In this document: positions 17,720-27,435 of the stretch, piece by piece
Numbering within the stretch: the stretch's first letter is position 1
Layout of the letters: every line of letters begins with the position of its first letter
Notes under the pieces: model-generated
Databases searched by the model: none
What the model was told of the DNA's origin: nothing
The model's input: the letters and a program-made list of their open reading frames with translations, nothing else
Source of the DNA: Aldehydirespirator sp965261105
Lineage (GTDB): Bacteria; Actinomycetota; Acidimicrobiia; Acidimicrobiales; Aldehydirespiratoraceae
DNA: 64,000 bases
Direction of reading: 5' to 3'
Assembly: GCA_965261105.1 (NCBI GenBank)
Contig: CBDHCM010000006.1
Location: 2,108,001 to 2,172,000, forward strand
Position numbers and translations under genes: made by a program

Positions 17720-18580
17720 GTGGCCCGTCGAGTCAGTCCTTCCCAGCTTCGCCAAGCCCAGGCGCGCCAACGCCAGGCGGTCAACAAGTACAACGCGCAG
17801 GTCCGCCGAGCCGTCAGCGACCACAACCGTAAGGCCCGAGCCCACAAAGCCCAGGTCCGGGCGAATCGGGACCGCCTGCGTCGCGAACTCCAGCGATTGA
17901 GCCGAACGCCGGCCCGGACGACGGTCCGCTACGCCGTCTACCGCCGATCCGTTGTCACGCTTCAGGAGTCGTTCAGCCGCCTAGAGGCGATCGCCGAGGC
18001 TGATGCCTGGAGCGATGACGACGAGCTGTTCGAGTTGAGCGAGGGAGAGGCAGCCAACAGCGTCGCTGTGTTGAACGCTCTAGTCGCCGACACGTCCCAA
18101 GAGACCCCCAGCGAACACCAGATTGCAGAATTGCAGGCCACGACGATAGGCGATGAACTCGGCCGGATTGACTCGGACTTGGACCAGCGCTGGCGAGGCG
18201 CATTGTTCGCCCTGCACCCCGACAACCCTGACGCCAGCCGACACTTCTGCACCAGCTCACGCGAGATGTTGGACTACATGCTGAAGCAGGCTGCTCCCGA
18301 CGATGACGTGCTTGCGGCCAGCCCTGACGCCCAGAGCGTCGGCCAAAGGTCGCCTACCCGGCGTTCGCGGGTAGTGCACTGCCTGCACAAACGAGGCTCG
18401 TTCGATGAGTCCCTGGCCGCGTTCATCGACGCCGACATCGAGAATGTGGTGACTCTGTTTCGCCAGTTCAACGACGGTACCCACGGGCACGCCGGCCGAT
18501 TCGACCTTGTCGAGCTCCGGGCGATCAAGCTGCGTGTTGAAGACGCTGTCCGCTTTGTCGCTCGGATCACCGCCGAGTAG
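17720..18580 (+). CDS. Predicted pPIWI-associating nuclease family protein
   Basis: This protein of about 286 residues uses GTG 17720, chosen because the family starts ARRVSPSQLRQ; an upstream TTG at 17690 is also in frame. The N-terminus is a basic coiled coil rich in Asn, Lys and Gln (RQAVNKYNAQVRRAVSDHNR). The C-terminal half has the conserved run DLDQRWRGALFALHPDNPDA, RHFCTSSREMLDYML, PTRRSRV and FRQFNDGTHGHAGRFDL. I recognise this pattern as the family annotated as predicted pPIWI-associating nuclease. Nuclease activity is a prediction from comparative genomics and no pPIWI gene is visible here. It sits 128 bp after the ComF-like gene. Confidence 0.72.
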   Translation: MARRVSPSQLRQAQARQRQAVNKYNAQVRRAVSDHNRKARAHKAQVRANRDRLRRELQRLSRTPARTTVRYAVYRRSVVTLQESFSRLEAIAEADAWSDDDELFELSEGEAANSVAVLNALVADTSQETPSEHQIAELQATTIGDELGRIDSDLDQRWRGALFALHPDNPDASRHFCTSSREMLDYMLKQAAPDDDVLAASPDAQSVGQRSPTRRSRVVHCLHKRGSFDESLAAFIDADIENVVTLFRQFNDGTHGHAGRFDLVELRAIKLRVEDAVRFVARITAE

Positions 18581-18773
18581 TAGCCAGATCGCCGTTGAGA
18601 GACTCCTTCGGCGTGACGCTCAGTGGTCGACCGGGTGGTCGAGGCCGGGGCGGCGTGTCAGACCCCCTGGCTAGCGTGCTGGCCATCCAGTGGCAGGCAC
18701 AGCGTCGCCGTGATAGGCACTCGGATCGTCGTTCGTGGCCAGCCGGACGACGCAGGGCGTGAGGAGGCCAGCG

Positions 18774-19934
18774 GTGGAGCGACCTACAGCGTCCACGAGT
18801 CTGACCACCTTCGATCCAGTGGGACTGGCCGCGTTCGCGAGGCAATTGGAGGCGGCCGAGCTACACGGGTCCGTGTGCATTCTGGACTTCTCCGACCAAG
18901 CCGTCGCGGGCTCGGCCCGCCCGTCCGCCGTGCGGTTGTCGATCCCCTCGGTCATGGTCGTGTCGAATCTGCTGGTCGGTCGCTTCAGGGATGTGCCCGT
19001 CGCCGCGCGAATCCCCGAAACCAGGGGCCTGAACCTGCAACTCGCCCGCGGAGGATTCTTCTACGCGCTCGCTAACCGCCCCCGAGTGAGCTGGGCGGGC
19101 GAAGCGCCCGAGCAATGGAGCCGAACCGCCAAGGCTTGGGTGCATCCGTTCCACCCCAGCGACGCGGCGATGCGCCGCGAGGCGCTGGTGGATGTCAAGG
19201 ATCCTGAACACGACTCGTGGGTTGTCCGAGCCGCGTTCCAGCGCTACCTGCTCTCTGTGATGCATCCCCACAACCGGCCCGCACGCCACCTGCGCCACGA
19301 CTTGCGCCAGATCGCAGGACGATGGCTCAGCAGCCGCCTACGCGTCAAACCGGGATCGGAGATGGTCGGAACGCTGACCGACTGCCTTGAGGTCTTCTAC
19401 CAGATCGTCGTCAACGTCCCCGACCACGCAAGCCTGCGCTCTAGCCCGACCGGCTGCTCCCTAGGACAGGTCTACGCCACACTCGGCGGAGGGCGCGAGA
19501 GCCACAACCGGCTCCACTTCACTGTCCTCGACAACGGCGTGGGACTCCCCCACCGGGTGAGCGTCCTCTACAAGGATCGGGACCGCAGCGCGGAGGAGGC
19601 GCTCCGGGACGCCGTGATGGGTCGATTGCCTCGCCCAGTCGGCGGGCGCGGCGTCGGGCTGGACCTCGTGCGCAGGATCGCCAGTCAGTACACCGAGGGA
19701 CTGCGTGGCATCGGGGGGGCGAGCAGCATACGCATCGTCACCGGCGGCGACGTCGACGGCTCCGCCTCCTGTCTGGAGTGGAGCCCCGACTCCGACGAGC
19801 CCGACACCTCCCCCGTCGACGGCCTCCCGATTCGAGGAACGCTGGTGTGGGTGTCGCTCGGGCTTGAGAACCGCATCGCCGACGAAGGCTCCCACCAACT
19901 TGAGCTGACCTTCGCCGAGCCAATAGCCGGGTAA
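18774..19934 (+). CDS. GHKL-type ATPase (histidine-kinase-like ATP-binding) protein
   Basis: This 386-residue protein starts at GTG 18774 with a strong GAGGAGG site 6 bp upstream. The C-terminal half is a GHKL ATP-binding fold: an N-box-like helix with NVPDHA near residue 207, the G1 box VLDNGVGLP near residue 252 and the G2 box GGRGVGLDLVRRI near residue 290. There is no His phosphoacceptor, receiver or membrane segment, so it is more like the cytoplasmic HATPases of conflict systems than a sensor kinase. The N-terminal 190 residues are unassigned alpha/beta sequence. The next gene begins 9 bp downstream, so tight coupling is likely. Confidence 0.78.
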   Translation: MERPTASTSLTTFDPVGLAAFARQLEAAELHGSVCILDFSDQAVAGSARPSAVRLSIPSVMVVSNLLVGRFRDVPVAARIPETRGLNLQLARGGFFYALANRPRVSWAGEAPEQWSRTAKAWVHPFHPSDAAMRREALVDVKDPEHDSWVVRAAFQRYLLSVMHPHNRPARHLRHDLRQIAGRWLSSRLRVKPGSEMVGTLTDCLEVFYQIVVNVPDHASLRSSPTGCSLGQVYATLGGGRESHNRLHFTVLDNGVGLPHRVSVLYKDRDRSAEEALRDAVMGRLPRPVGGRGVGLDLVRRIASQYTEGLRGIGGASSIRIVTGGDVDGSASCLEWSPDSDEPDTSPVDGLPIRGTLVWVSLGLENRIADEGSHQLELTFAEPIAG

Positions 19935-19943
19935 CCCGCCACT

Positions 19944-22457
19944 ATGGCCTCATCAGCCAGCTATTACCTGCGCGTGGACATCGACGACACGTCCGATGAG
20001 AGTCCCGAAGATGAGCCCACTCCGATTGGCGGTTCCGAGGCAAGTCCCGAACTGACGTTCGTAGATCTTCACACCCGCCTGCGCACACCACACACTGGCG
20101 GTGAATCACAGGCCGAGGCATTGACCGAGGTAATCCAGGATCGTCTGCACCTAGTGTCGCAGACAGATCGGATCCTGTTCCGTTGGCCTTGGATCGTCGG
20201 GCCAACGACTGAGCCGCATGTGGATCAGATTGACATGTGGATCAGGCGTCTGACAGGCGTGGATGGCGGGGAACCGGTACTCAGTCGCCGGCTTCAAGTC
20301 GGCGTGATCCAACATCGCGTGGCCAGCGAACCCGTTCTGCGATGGGCTCCCGAGCCTCCCACCGATATCAATGCGCTCCTATGTCAGGCTCGGGCTGTCG
20401 AACTAGAAGCACTGCTTCGCCGCTACAACGCCATCTGGGAGCCAACCAGCTATCACTATCGCCTTCCTAGCGGTGAACACACTGACGTATTCATTCGTGT
20501 CGCAGACGCGATCCATGAACCGCAAGATGCCTATGTGATGGCGTGCTGGCTGTCACAGCGGCTGCGGAACGGAACTGGCGTTGTGGTTGATACAGGAGGA
20601 CTCACTCCGCTATTGATTCAACTTGAGAGCCTCTTGGCGCGAGTGGGCTTCGACATCGGGCCGACTGCCATTCTTCCCGCGTATCCGACCGGTCGGCCGA
20701 TCATTCGGAGGACAGTAGAGGACGCCTTGAGCGAGACATCAGGCAGAATCGTGGCTATTCTTTCGGTGAGTTCCACCGGTACACTGCAAAAGACGCTTGA
20801 AGATGAACTAGAGCGTGTCACGACGAATTCAGGTATTGACTACACCTTGGATGTAATCGTTGATCGCACGACAGCAGATGAGCCAGTCGCTGGTGCCGTA
20901 TCTGACTCCGGTAGAGCCGTCTCGTGGCTGAACCTGAAAAAGACCTCTGGATCAGGGTCCTCCGCTTCCTGCGAGCTATGCAAGGGAGCGAAGAAGACTC
21001 CTTTCGTAGCTGTCGATCCTCGAACGTATGGAGCTATGGCGCTGCCTTCGCCGCACCTCGTGATGCCCGACATCGGTCACGCGATTGCTGGACAACTCTT
21101 CTGGGAGCGCGTCGCCGCGAGCCGAGGCCGGGCAATAGAAGTCAACCCGCATCCAAGGAGCAGAGTCGCCCGTGGCAAGCGAACAGCGTTGCCGGTCCGA
21201 CCGATCTTTGAACTCATTGCACAACCCGACGGGCTGACCGATCTTGTGAAACAGCGCTGGTATGGCCTCGTAAGGGAGCGTAGTGAACTCGTAGAGGAAG
21301 GTCGCGAGAAGCACAACCTGAGCGAGATTCTGAGCAGGACGGAATTGGTTGTCGCTTCATCCCACGACGTCGAGTCGGTCGCTATCCCGCGTCTTGCTGG
21401 GCAAGGCATCGTCAACCTCGAAGATAGCGTACGATTAGTCCTCGATGGGGTAGGTCTCAACAAGAATATTCCGGTCGTTGCGTCTAATGATGCTGACGTG
21501 CTTGCTCAACGAATTGCTGCGCTCGGGCCGGAAGACACGATTCTCGTGTTCTCGTGGGGCTCTGTCACCGGATTGACGCTACGGCATCTCAAGCTGACTG
21601 TAGCGGATGTGCTCCGAGCACAATCTAGAGAAAGATCGGTGAACGGGTTGCTGTTTCATGCTCGTCCCAGCACCTTGGGCGAATGGGAAGCACAGCAGAA
21701 CCAATTCCGTCCGGGCCTGTTGACATGTCTGTGGTCAAGTTGCTATCCGTGGCACTCCCCTCTCAGAGATGAGAACCGATTGCTGGATCGCCCGGAAATC
21801 GACGATGCGGCCCTGTCGGATCGCGCGGTGAGGTTTCTACAGCAGCGTAAACAGTTTCTCGCAATGCACTCGACATACTCAGAGCTAGAGGACGACTGGT
21901 CGCCACGGTTCGAGCTATCAGACAGCGAGGCTCACCCCGAACACATATTCTGGGGGATGTCTCATCACAATGTGCATCAACTAAACGTCCGAGGACGTTC
22001 GCTCTACGGCATGGAACTGGACTGCCTCAGTGCCTACGCCGCCATGGGATCTGTTATCAACTACACGAGGCTCAATGAACGGCCAGTTGCTGCTCCGAGA
22101 TGGGTGCTGTTCGATATGGGTAGAATCGTGAGATCATATTTTGACGCAGTAATCACATGCTCGATCCTCCGATGGTTGCAGCCCGGCGAGCTATGGTGGG
22201 GAACAGAGAGCGACGATCCCGACTCCGTTCGTGACTCGGTGGCCTTCCTGCTTGATCAGGCAGCGGATCACCGAGAACAGGTACTGTTGGTTCCTGAATT
22301 ACTGCTGGCATCCGCCCAGGGCAAGGTGCCCGCGTTGGCTCACGGCATCGTTCGAGAGCGGGCTCAAACCATCAGCGCAGCTTGGTCCGACGGTTCAACC
22401 TTCGACCTAGCCCGCGGTGCAGTAGAGGTCGGTCTGTGGCTGTTGGATGCCGGCTGA
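19944..22457 (+). CDS. Large protein with two PRTase-like domains
   Basis: This 837-residue protein starts at ATG 19944, 9 bp after the GHKL gene. Residues 155-330 resemble an orotate PRTase-type fold: a YRLPSGEHTDVFIRV strand pair, GVVVDTGGLTPLLIQL, and SGRIVAILSVSSTGTLQ near residue 264 in place of the usual acidic PRPP loop. A Cys pair (CELCKG) is near residue 342. A second PRTase-like segment (EDTILVFSWGSVTGLTLRH) is near residue 530. The C-terminal 250 residues are unassigned. The PRPP-loop acidic residues appear replaced in both, so catalysis is uncertain. Codon use is more AT-rich than the four genes upstream. It is the last gene of the plus-strand run. Confidence 0.65.
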   Translation: MASSASYYLRVDIDDTSDESPEDEPTPIGGSEASPELTFVDLHTRLRTPHTGGESQAEALTEVIQDRLHLVSQTDRILFRWPWIVGPTTEPHVDQIDMWIRRLTGVDGGEPVLSRRLQVGVIQHRVASEPVLRWAPEPPTDINALLCQARAVELEALLRRYNAIWEPTSYHYRLPSGEHTDVFIRVADAIHEPQDAYVMACWLSQRLRNGTGVVVDTGGLTPLLIQLESLLARVGFDIGPTAILPAYPTGRPIIRRTVEDALSETSGRIVAILSVSSTGTLQKTLEDELERVTTNSGIDYTLDVIVDRTTADEPVAGAVSDSGRAVSWLNLKKTSGSGSSASCELCKGAKKTPFVAVDPRTYGAMALPSPHLVMPDIGHAIAGQLFWERVAASRGRAIEVNPHPRSRVARGKRTALPVRPIFELIAQPDGLTDLVKQRWYGLVRERSELVEEGREKHNLSEILSRTELVVASSHDVESVAIPRLAGQGIVNLEDSVRLVLDGVGLNKNIPVVASNDADVLAQRIAALGPEDTILVFSWGSVTGLTLRHLKLTVADVLRAQSRERSVNGLLFHARPSTLGEWEAQQNQFRPGLLTCLWSSCYPWHSPLRDENRLLDRPEIDDAALSDRAVRFLQQRKQFLAMHSTYSELEDDWSPRFELSDSEAHPEHIFWGMSHHNVHQLNVRGRSLYGMELDCLSAYAAMGSVINYTRLNERPVAAPRWVLFDMGRIVRSYFDAVITCSILRWLQPGELWWGTESDDPDSVRDSVAFLLDQAADHREQVLLVPELLLASAQGKVPALAHGIVRERAQTISAAWSDGSTFDLARGAVEVGLWLLDAG

Positions 22458-22601
22458 GCTACGACTCGACGACTACCCGAAACGCGCGTTCTGCATCACC
22501 GTCCCATCGCCAATGGGCACGCCGTCGGGGTCACCATCGCACCCACGAGGCCGCTAATGTCCCATCAAGATCATCAGCCCGCTAGCACACGACGAGGCCC
22601 G

Positions 22602-25600
22602 TTACGCCAGGAGGCTCCCTAGTGCTGATTCGGCTTCGCCGCGTGTTAGCTGGTCGTGGAACTCTTGGTTGCGGTATGTGCGGATGCAGCCGTAGCAACT
22701 TGCGTTTGGGGCGCACCCGCAGTCCCTTACGATCCGGTGGGCGGCCTCCAGCAGTCGTTGCAGATTCTCGCTTACGCATTTCACGTGGCCGGCTCCGCCG
22801 GGGACCGTGTCGAAGATGACCATGGGTTTGCGGTCGTAGGATCTTGTGGGTCCCAGGACTCCGTCGACGTCGTCTGTGGGGACGCCAATGGCTGGGGTGG
22901 CGGCGAGCAGGGCGTATAGGGTGCTGCGGGCTTGTGGGTCGCTCATTGGGGTCATTAGGTCCAGTTCGATTACGTCGGTTAGATATTGGTGGCCGAGATG
23001 GCGCATTCGGAGCATTCCGCCGCATTCTCGTTGTGTGCCAGGCCTGGTGTGCGGCGCTGGGATCTTGGACTTGGTCCGGGCGATTGTGGGCGCGGTGTGG
23101 CCACAGGACAAGCAGGCTAGGAACCCCTTTTCTGCTGGGCCGGCGTTTATCGCTGTGATGCGTCCTTGTCTGCTGAATTGGGCTTGCACTTCGGATCGGC
23201 CCACTGATATCAGCTCGACACGGGGCAGGTCTTCTGCATAGTCGCTGAAGTAGAACTGTGAGCGGCCCGCCTTGGGTGGCTGAGCCTCGCCGGGCTGGTC
23301 CTTGCTGCGGCGGCCGATGAACCCGAACTGGGGAACGACGAACCGGCCGTCGGTGAGCGTTGTGCCGCATCCGTCGCATGGCTCGGTGAGTTCGCTACCG
23401 TCGTCGGCAGCGTCAATTCTGGTGCGGAACAGGCCGCAGGTCGTGCATTGGGCGTAGCGGTAGCCGACCAAGGCCTTGCCGGGGAGGATTCGCAGGCCGG
23501 TGGACTCCCAGATCGCCTTGTCTGCTACGAGCTTGGAGCCGGGTGCGTACTCGGTGATGCCCATGCGCAGGTCGCGGGAGAGATCCAGTCCGGCGGCGCT
23601 CCTGTCGCCGTCGCGTTGCACGTCGAGGGTGACGACGTCTACGGGAAAGCCGTACTTGGGCAGGACTACCCGTGTGGCGAGATAGTCAATGAGGCGTCTG
23701 CTGGCCAGAGTGCGTTTGACCTTGAGGAGCGCGGCTTGGCGTCGGGCCTGCGCTTCGGCCTTCTCGATGAGATTCTGATGGCGCAGTTCCTTGATCCGTT
23801 GTTCGGTCGCTTCTATCTCGGTGTCGAGCTCGGCGAGGTCGGTGCGGATCTCGTTGATGGCCCGTGCCAGCCAGCCGTAGTGCTCTCGGCTTGCGCCGGC
23901 CTCGTCGTCTATCAGGTCCTGCACCCACTGCCAGGTGCTGACTCCTAGCTCTTCAGCGACGCCTTCGGGGACGACGCGGGCGACAGCGGCGGCTAGGTCG
24001 CTGGGGTGGCTTTGCAGCCACTGTATGAAGTCGTCGACCGCGGCTGGGGTGTCGTCTTGGGCAATGAAGAAGGAGGCCACATCGTGGTGGGGCTCGCCGC
24101 CTCGGTCGGCGTGGCGGCGCTCATAGGCGGCGAAAGCGACGGCGTGGATGTGCCGCCGTGCTATCAAAGGGTTCCGCAGCGACAGAATCGGTACGCCGAC
24201 ATGGCCCTCGATCAGCCGCATCGGCTCGCGGAAGTGGTAGAGGTCGTGGCTGCGGCGGCGAGCGAATGTGACGACGAGCGCTGCGGCGGAGGCGCGTCGT
24301 CCGGCTCGGCCGGCGCGCTGAACGTAGTTCGCCGGCGACGGGGGAACGTTGCGCATCAGGACGGCCTTGACGTCGCCCAAGTCCACGCCGAGCTCGAAGG
24401 TGGTCGTGCAACTCAAGGCGTTGAGCTCGCTGTCTAGGAAGGCCTGCTGGAACTGTAGGGCACGGTTCGTCTCCAGTTGACCGGTGTGTTCTTCGGCTCT
24501 CATGCCCGAGGGGCTCAGTGTCGTGTAGAGGCTCCGGTAGTGCTCTGAGGTCGGGCGGCCTGTGCTCGGGGCTGGCTGCAGGTTCCCGTCGCAGCACCAG
24601 GTGGGACAGGCGCCGTTGACGCTGCGCCAGGCGATCTGACGGCACTTGTCGCACTCGTGGGCGGGGTGGGTCTTCGAGGCCGGGATCATGGTGATCCACT
24701 CCGGGTCGATCCTGAACACCGTGCCGCCGCGGCGGTCGGTCGTGGAGCGCAGCACCTTGTTCCAGGGGCTGTTCGCGTTGGTCAGCCAGCGCCAGATGCC
24801 GTCGAGGGTCTGTAGGGGATCTGCTGTTATGCCGCGGCGGGCGAATACCTTCGATAGGTACGAGGAGCGGCTGTTGCCGCCGCGTGCAGGCAGCCAGGCC
24901 ATCACCTTGTTGGCCGGTCGCTCGGCGCGTGCTGCAGTGACGGTGTTGCGGGGGGCGAACGCCTGGTCGTAGATGTCCACCCCGTCGGGCAGGTGCACCG
25001 CGGCTTGGCGGCGCAGCGAGTCGAGCAGCATCGACGTAATGTCGATTGCTTCGCTGTGGCTGAAACCGAGATTGCTGAGCCCATCCGGCAGGGTGACTCC
25101 CCGTGGCACTGCGACGGTTATCTCCGCGAGGCCGACGCCGTCGAGGCTCTGGCGGCGGTCAGTGGCCAGAACCTCGGCCATCAGCCAGTTGCGCACCCGG
25201 GTGTCTTTGGATCTGGCGCTCTGGTCGGGGTCGATTACGAGACTGTCTTCTGCTAGGCGGCGTATTACGGGGACGAGATCCTCGAAGCGGAGGTCTTCAC
25301 CGCGATGCTGCTGCAGCGCCTGCCAGATCAGGCGGCGTTGCACAGCTCGGGCGTATGTGCGGTCCAGGTAGGGCGCGAAGAACGCAGCGTCCTGGCGGCT
25401 GTCTGAGAAGGCCAGCAGTTTGCGGCCCTCGCCGATGCCGAGCATCCGGTCGGCGCGGGGAGGTTCAGCCGGCAGCGACTGGTAGAGAGCTGTGGCGATG
25501 ACGGCGACGGGCGCGTCTTGGCCGCTGAAGAATCTCAGCACGATCTCTGCGGGGGTGCGGGCCGAGCAGGCGGGGCAGCGTCGCAGCGGCTGGCCTCTCT

Positions 25601-27422
25601 TCGGTCGTGCGTAGGTCACTGTGATCGACGCGTCTCGGTGGCCGCATCCGCAGGCCTTGTCGACCTCTTCGGAGAGGCTCGCGCACGAGGTGCATAGGCG
25701 TCTGCGGTCGATGTCGGCTGCGACGTCACCGTCCTCGACGACGGCTGCCTCGTCTTCGTCGTCGTCGGTTGTCTGGTCGTCCAACAGCAAGTACAGCAGG
25801 CTGCCCTTTCGTGGGGGAGCTTGGGTGACCACGATGTGGCCGTCTTCGTCAGGTTGCGCAGTGTTGCCGATCAGGAACCCCGCCGAGCAGCGGTTGCACA
25901 CCCCGAACTCGAACATCTGCGAGTTTGTGCCCCGCTCTTCGCAGCCGGGGCAAGTCTTGTGGCGTTCGAGACGCAGTCGCGCCGCGCCGGTGGGATGTTT
26001 CGGGGACTTGCACAAGAAGGCACCCTCGAGGGCTCTGAGCATGTAGTGGTAGCGCGCCGCGACGAGGGGGGCGTTGTCGCCGTATGCGTTGGTGCACACG
26101 CTGAGCAGAGCGTCTAGCTCGCCGGCGCGGCCGGGGTCCGCGAACGCTGTGCCCGAAATCTCTGAGACGTCGACAGCGCCGGTTCTCAGCAGCCGGCGGA
26201 GTCTGAGAACGTGCTGCTCTGATCTGAGCGCCTCGATCAGCGTCAAGGTGTCGCTGATCGGCCGCGGTGCTGCCGTCTTTGGGATCATGGCGCTGGTTTC
26301 GTCGGGGATGCAACCCGATGCCAGTGCCTCCCTGAAGGCATGGAAGGCACCTCTGGGTGCCTGCCATGCGGGTGCGGGGATCGGCTCGGACTCCAAGGCG
26401 GGGGTCACGACGTCCCGGCGGCGCTCGTCGTGGCTGTGATATTCGACTAGCTCGCCGAAGAGGTCCGTCGCGTACTCGGCGATGCGTGGTGCGGCGCCGC
26501 TTCCCGTCCCGAGAGTCGCGGACGTGCCGATGAAGCGGAGACGGCCAGGTTTGCTCTCATTGACACGGTCCCGTACCCGCCTTAGGAGCATGGCGATCTC
26601 GGCACCCTTAGCGCCGCTGTAGCTGTGCATCTCGTCGAGCACCACGAAGCGCCAATGATGTCCGGTCGGGCCGTCGAAGAACGTCGTATCCGCCGGGCGC
26701 AACAGGAGGTATTCGAGCATCGCGTAGTTGGTGAGAAGCACATGCGGCGGGGTTTCGCGCATCTGGTCTCGTGAGACGAGTTCGCCGGGGTCCGGGTCTG
26801 CACCGAATCGAACCCGGTGGTCCTGCTCTCCGTCCCGGCGGCGTTCCGGGGTGGCGCCGGTGTAGCGGCCGTATGTGATCTCGGGGAACGGTTTGAGCAG
26901 GCCGCGGATGCGGTTCATCTGGTCGTTGGCTAGCGCGTTCATCGGGTACAACAGCAATGCCCGGACCCCGGGTTCTGCGAGTGTGCCGGAGTCGGCTTCT
27001 CGCAGCAGGCGGTCCAATATCGGCAGAAGATAGCACTCGGTCTTGCCTGAGCCAGTGCCGGTCGCAATCACGAGGTTGCGTCCGTCGGCGGCTTTGCGAA
27101 GCGCAGCCTCCTGGTGTTGGTACAGCGGCCGACCCGGTGGCAGCACTTCGGGGTCGATGTCGAGAACGCGCCGGTGCAGCAACTCCTCCAATGCCAGCGA
27201 CTTCAGCGAGTGGCCCTTCTGGTAGGCGGAAGCGGCCTGCAGGAACGGCCCGCGGTCGATTTGGAACCGGTTGTCGAGAGCGTCATGCAGTTCGGCTCGG
27301 ATTCGGTCGTCGGCCGGTGCGTAACGCGCCTTGAGATAGCGCAGGTACGAACGGCCGATGAGACGGGAGGCCGCGATCGGGTCAAGGACTCCCGGCGTGT
27401 CAGTGTCTGAGCGTTCGTTCAT
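22602..27422 (-). CDS. Giant SF2 helicase with C-terminal DUF1998 (DruE/DrmA-DrmB-like)
   Basis: This protein has 1606 residues. Motif I is ATGTGSGKTE near residue 116, motif II LDEMHSYSG near 260, motif III TSATLG near 305, and motif VI QRAGRAGRR near 1034. Several Cys pairs (CPGCEERG, CNRCSAGF, CTSCAS, CPACSA) form zinc ribbons in the middle. The C-terminus is DUF1998 with VPGGAGHVK and the Cys cluster CGCAPNASCYGCIRTYRNQ. The same architecture occurs in Druantia DruE and, split in two, in DISARM DrmA and DrmB. It lies 13 bp after a large unknown gene, a layout like the two-gene druH-druE type of Druantia, but I cannot confirm that the partner is DruH. It is intact and probably translocates on DNA. 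Confidence 0.85.
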   Translation of the reverse strand: MNERSDTDTPGVLDPIAASRLIGRSYLRYLKARYAPADDRIRAELHDALDNRFQIDRGPFLQAASAYQKGHSLKSLALEELLHRRVLDIDPEVLPPGRPLYQHQEAALRKAADGRNLVIATGTGSGKTECYLLPILDRLLREADSGTLAEPGVRALLLYPMNALANDQMNRIRGLLKPFPEITYGRYTGATPERRRDGEQDHRVRFGADPDPGELVSRDQMRETPPHVLLTNYAMLEYLLLRPADTTFFDGPTGHHWRFVVLDEMHSYSGAKGAEIAMLLRRVRDRVNESKPGRLRFIGTSATLGTGSGAAPRIAEYATDLFGELVEYHSHDERRRDVVTPALESEPIPAPAWQAPRGAFHAFREALASGCIPDETSAMIPKTAAPRPISDTLTLIEALRSEQHVLRLRRLLRTGAVDVSEISGTAFADPGRAGELDALLSVCTNAYGDNAPLVAARYHYMLRALEGAFLCKSPKHPTGAARLRLERHKTCPGCEERGTNSQMFEFGVCNRCSAGFLIGNTAQPDEDGHIVVTQAPPRKGSLLYLLLDDQTTDDDEDEAAVVEDGDVAADIDRRRLCTSCASLSEEVDKACGCGHRDASITVTYARPKRGQPLRRCPACSARTPAEIVLRFFSGQDAPVAVIATALYQSLPAEPPRADRMLGIGEGRKLLAFSDSRQDAAFFAPYLDRTYARAVQRRLIWQALQQHRGEDLRFEDLVPVIRRLAEDSLVIDPDQSARSKDTRVRNWLMAEVLATDRRQSLDGVGLAEITVAVPRGVTLPDGLSNLGFSHSEAIDITSMLLDSLRRQAAVHLPDGVDIYDQAFAPRNTVTAARAERPANKVMAWLPARGGNSRSSYLSKVFARRGITADPLQTLDGIWRWLTNANSPWNKVLRSTTDRRGGTVFRIDPEWITMIPASKTHPAHECDKCRQIAWRSVNGACPTWCCDGNLQPAPSTGRPTSEHYRSLYTTLSPSGMRAEEHTGQLETNRALQFQQAFLDSELNALSCTTTFELGVDLGDVKAVLMRNVPPSPANYVQRAGRAGRRASAAALVVTFARRRSHDLYHFREPMRLIEGHVGVPILSLRNPLIARRHIHAVAFAAYERRHADRGGEPHHDVASFFIAQDDTPAAVDDFIQWLQSHPSDLAAAVARVVPEGVAEELGVSTWQWVQDLIDDEAGASREHYGWLARAINEIRTDLAELDTEIEATEQRIKELRHQNLIEKAEAQARRQAALLKVKRTLASRRLIDYLATRVVLPKYGFPVDVVTLDVQRDGDRSAAGLDLSRDLRMGITEYAPGSKLVADKAIWESTGLRILPGKALVGYRYAQCTTCGLFRTRIDAADDGSELTEPCDGCGTTLTDGRFVVPQFGFIGRRSKDQPGEAQPPKAGRSQFYFSDYAEDLPRVELISVGRSEVQAQFSRQGRITAINAGPAEKGFLACLSCGHTAPTIARTKSKIPAPHTRPGTQRECGGMLRMRHLGHQYLTDVIELDLMTPMSDPQARSTLYALLAATPAIGVPTDDVDGVLGPTRSYDRKPMVIFDTVPGGAGHVKCVSENLQRLLEAAHRIVRDCGCAPNASCYGCIRTYRNQEFHDQLTRGEAESALGSLLA

Positions 27423-27435
27423 CGCGGATGCGTCC

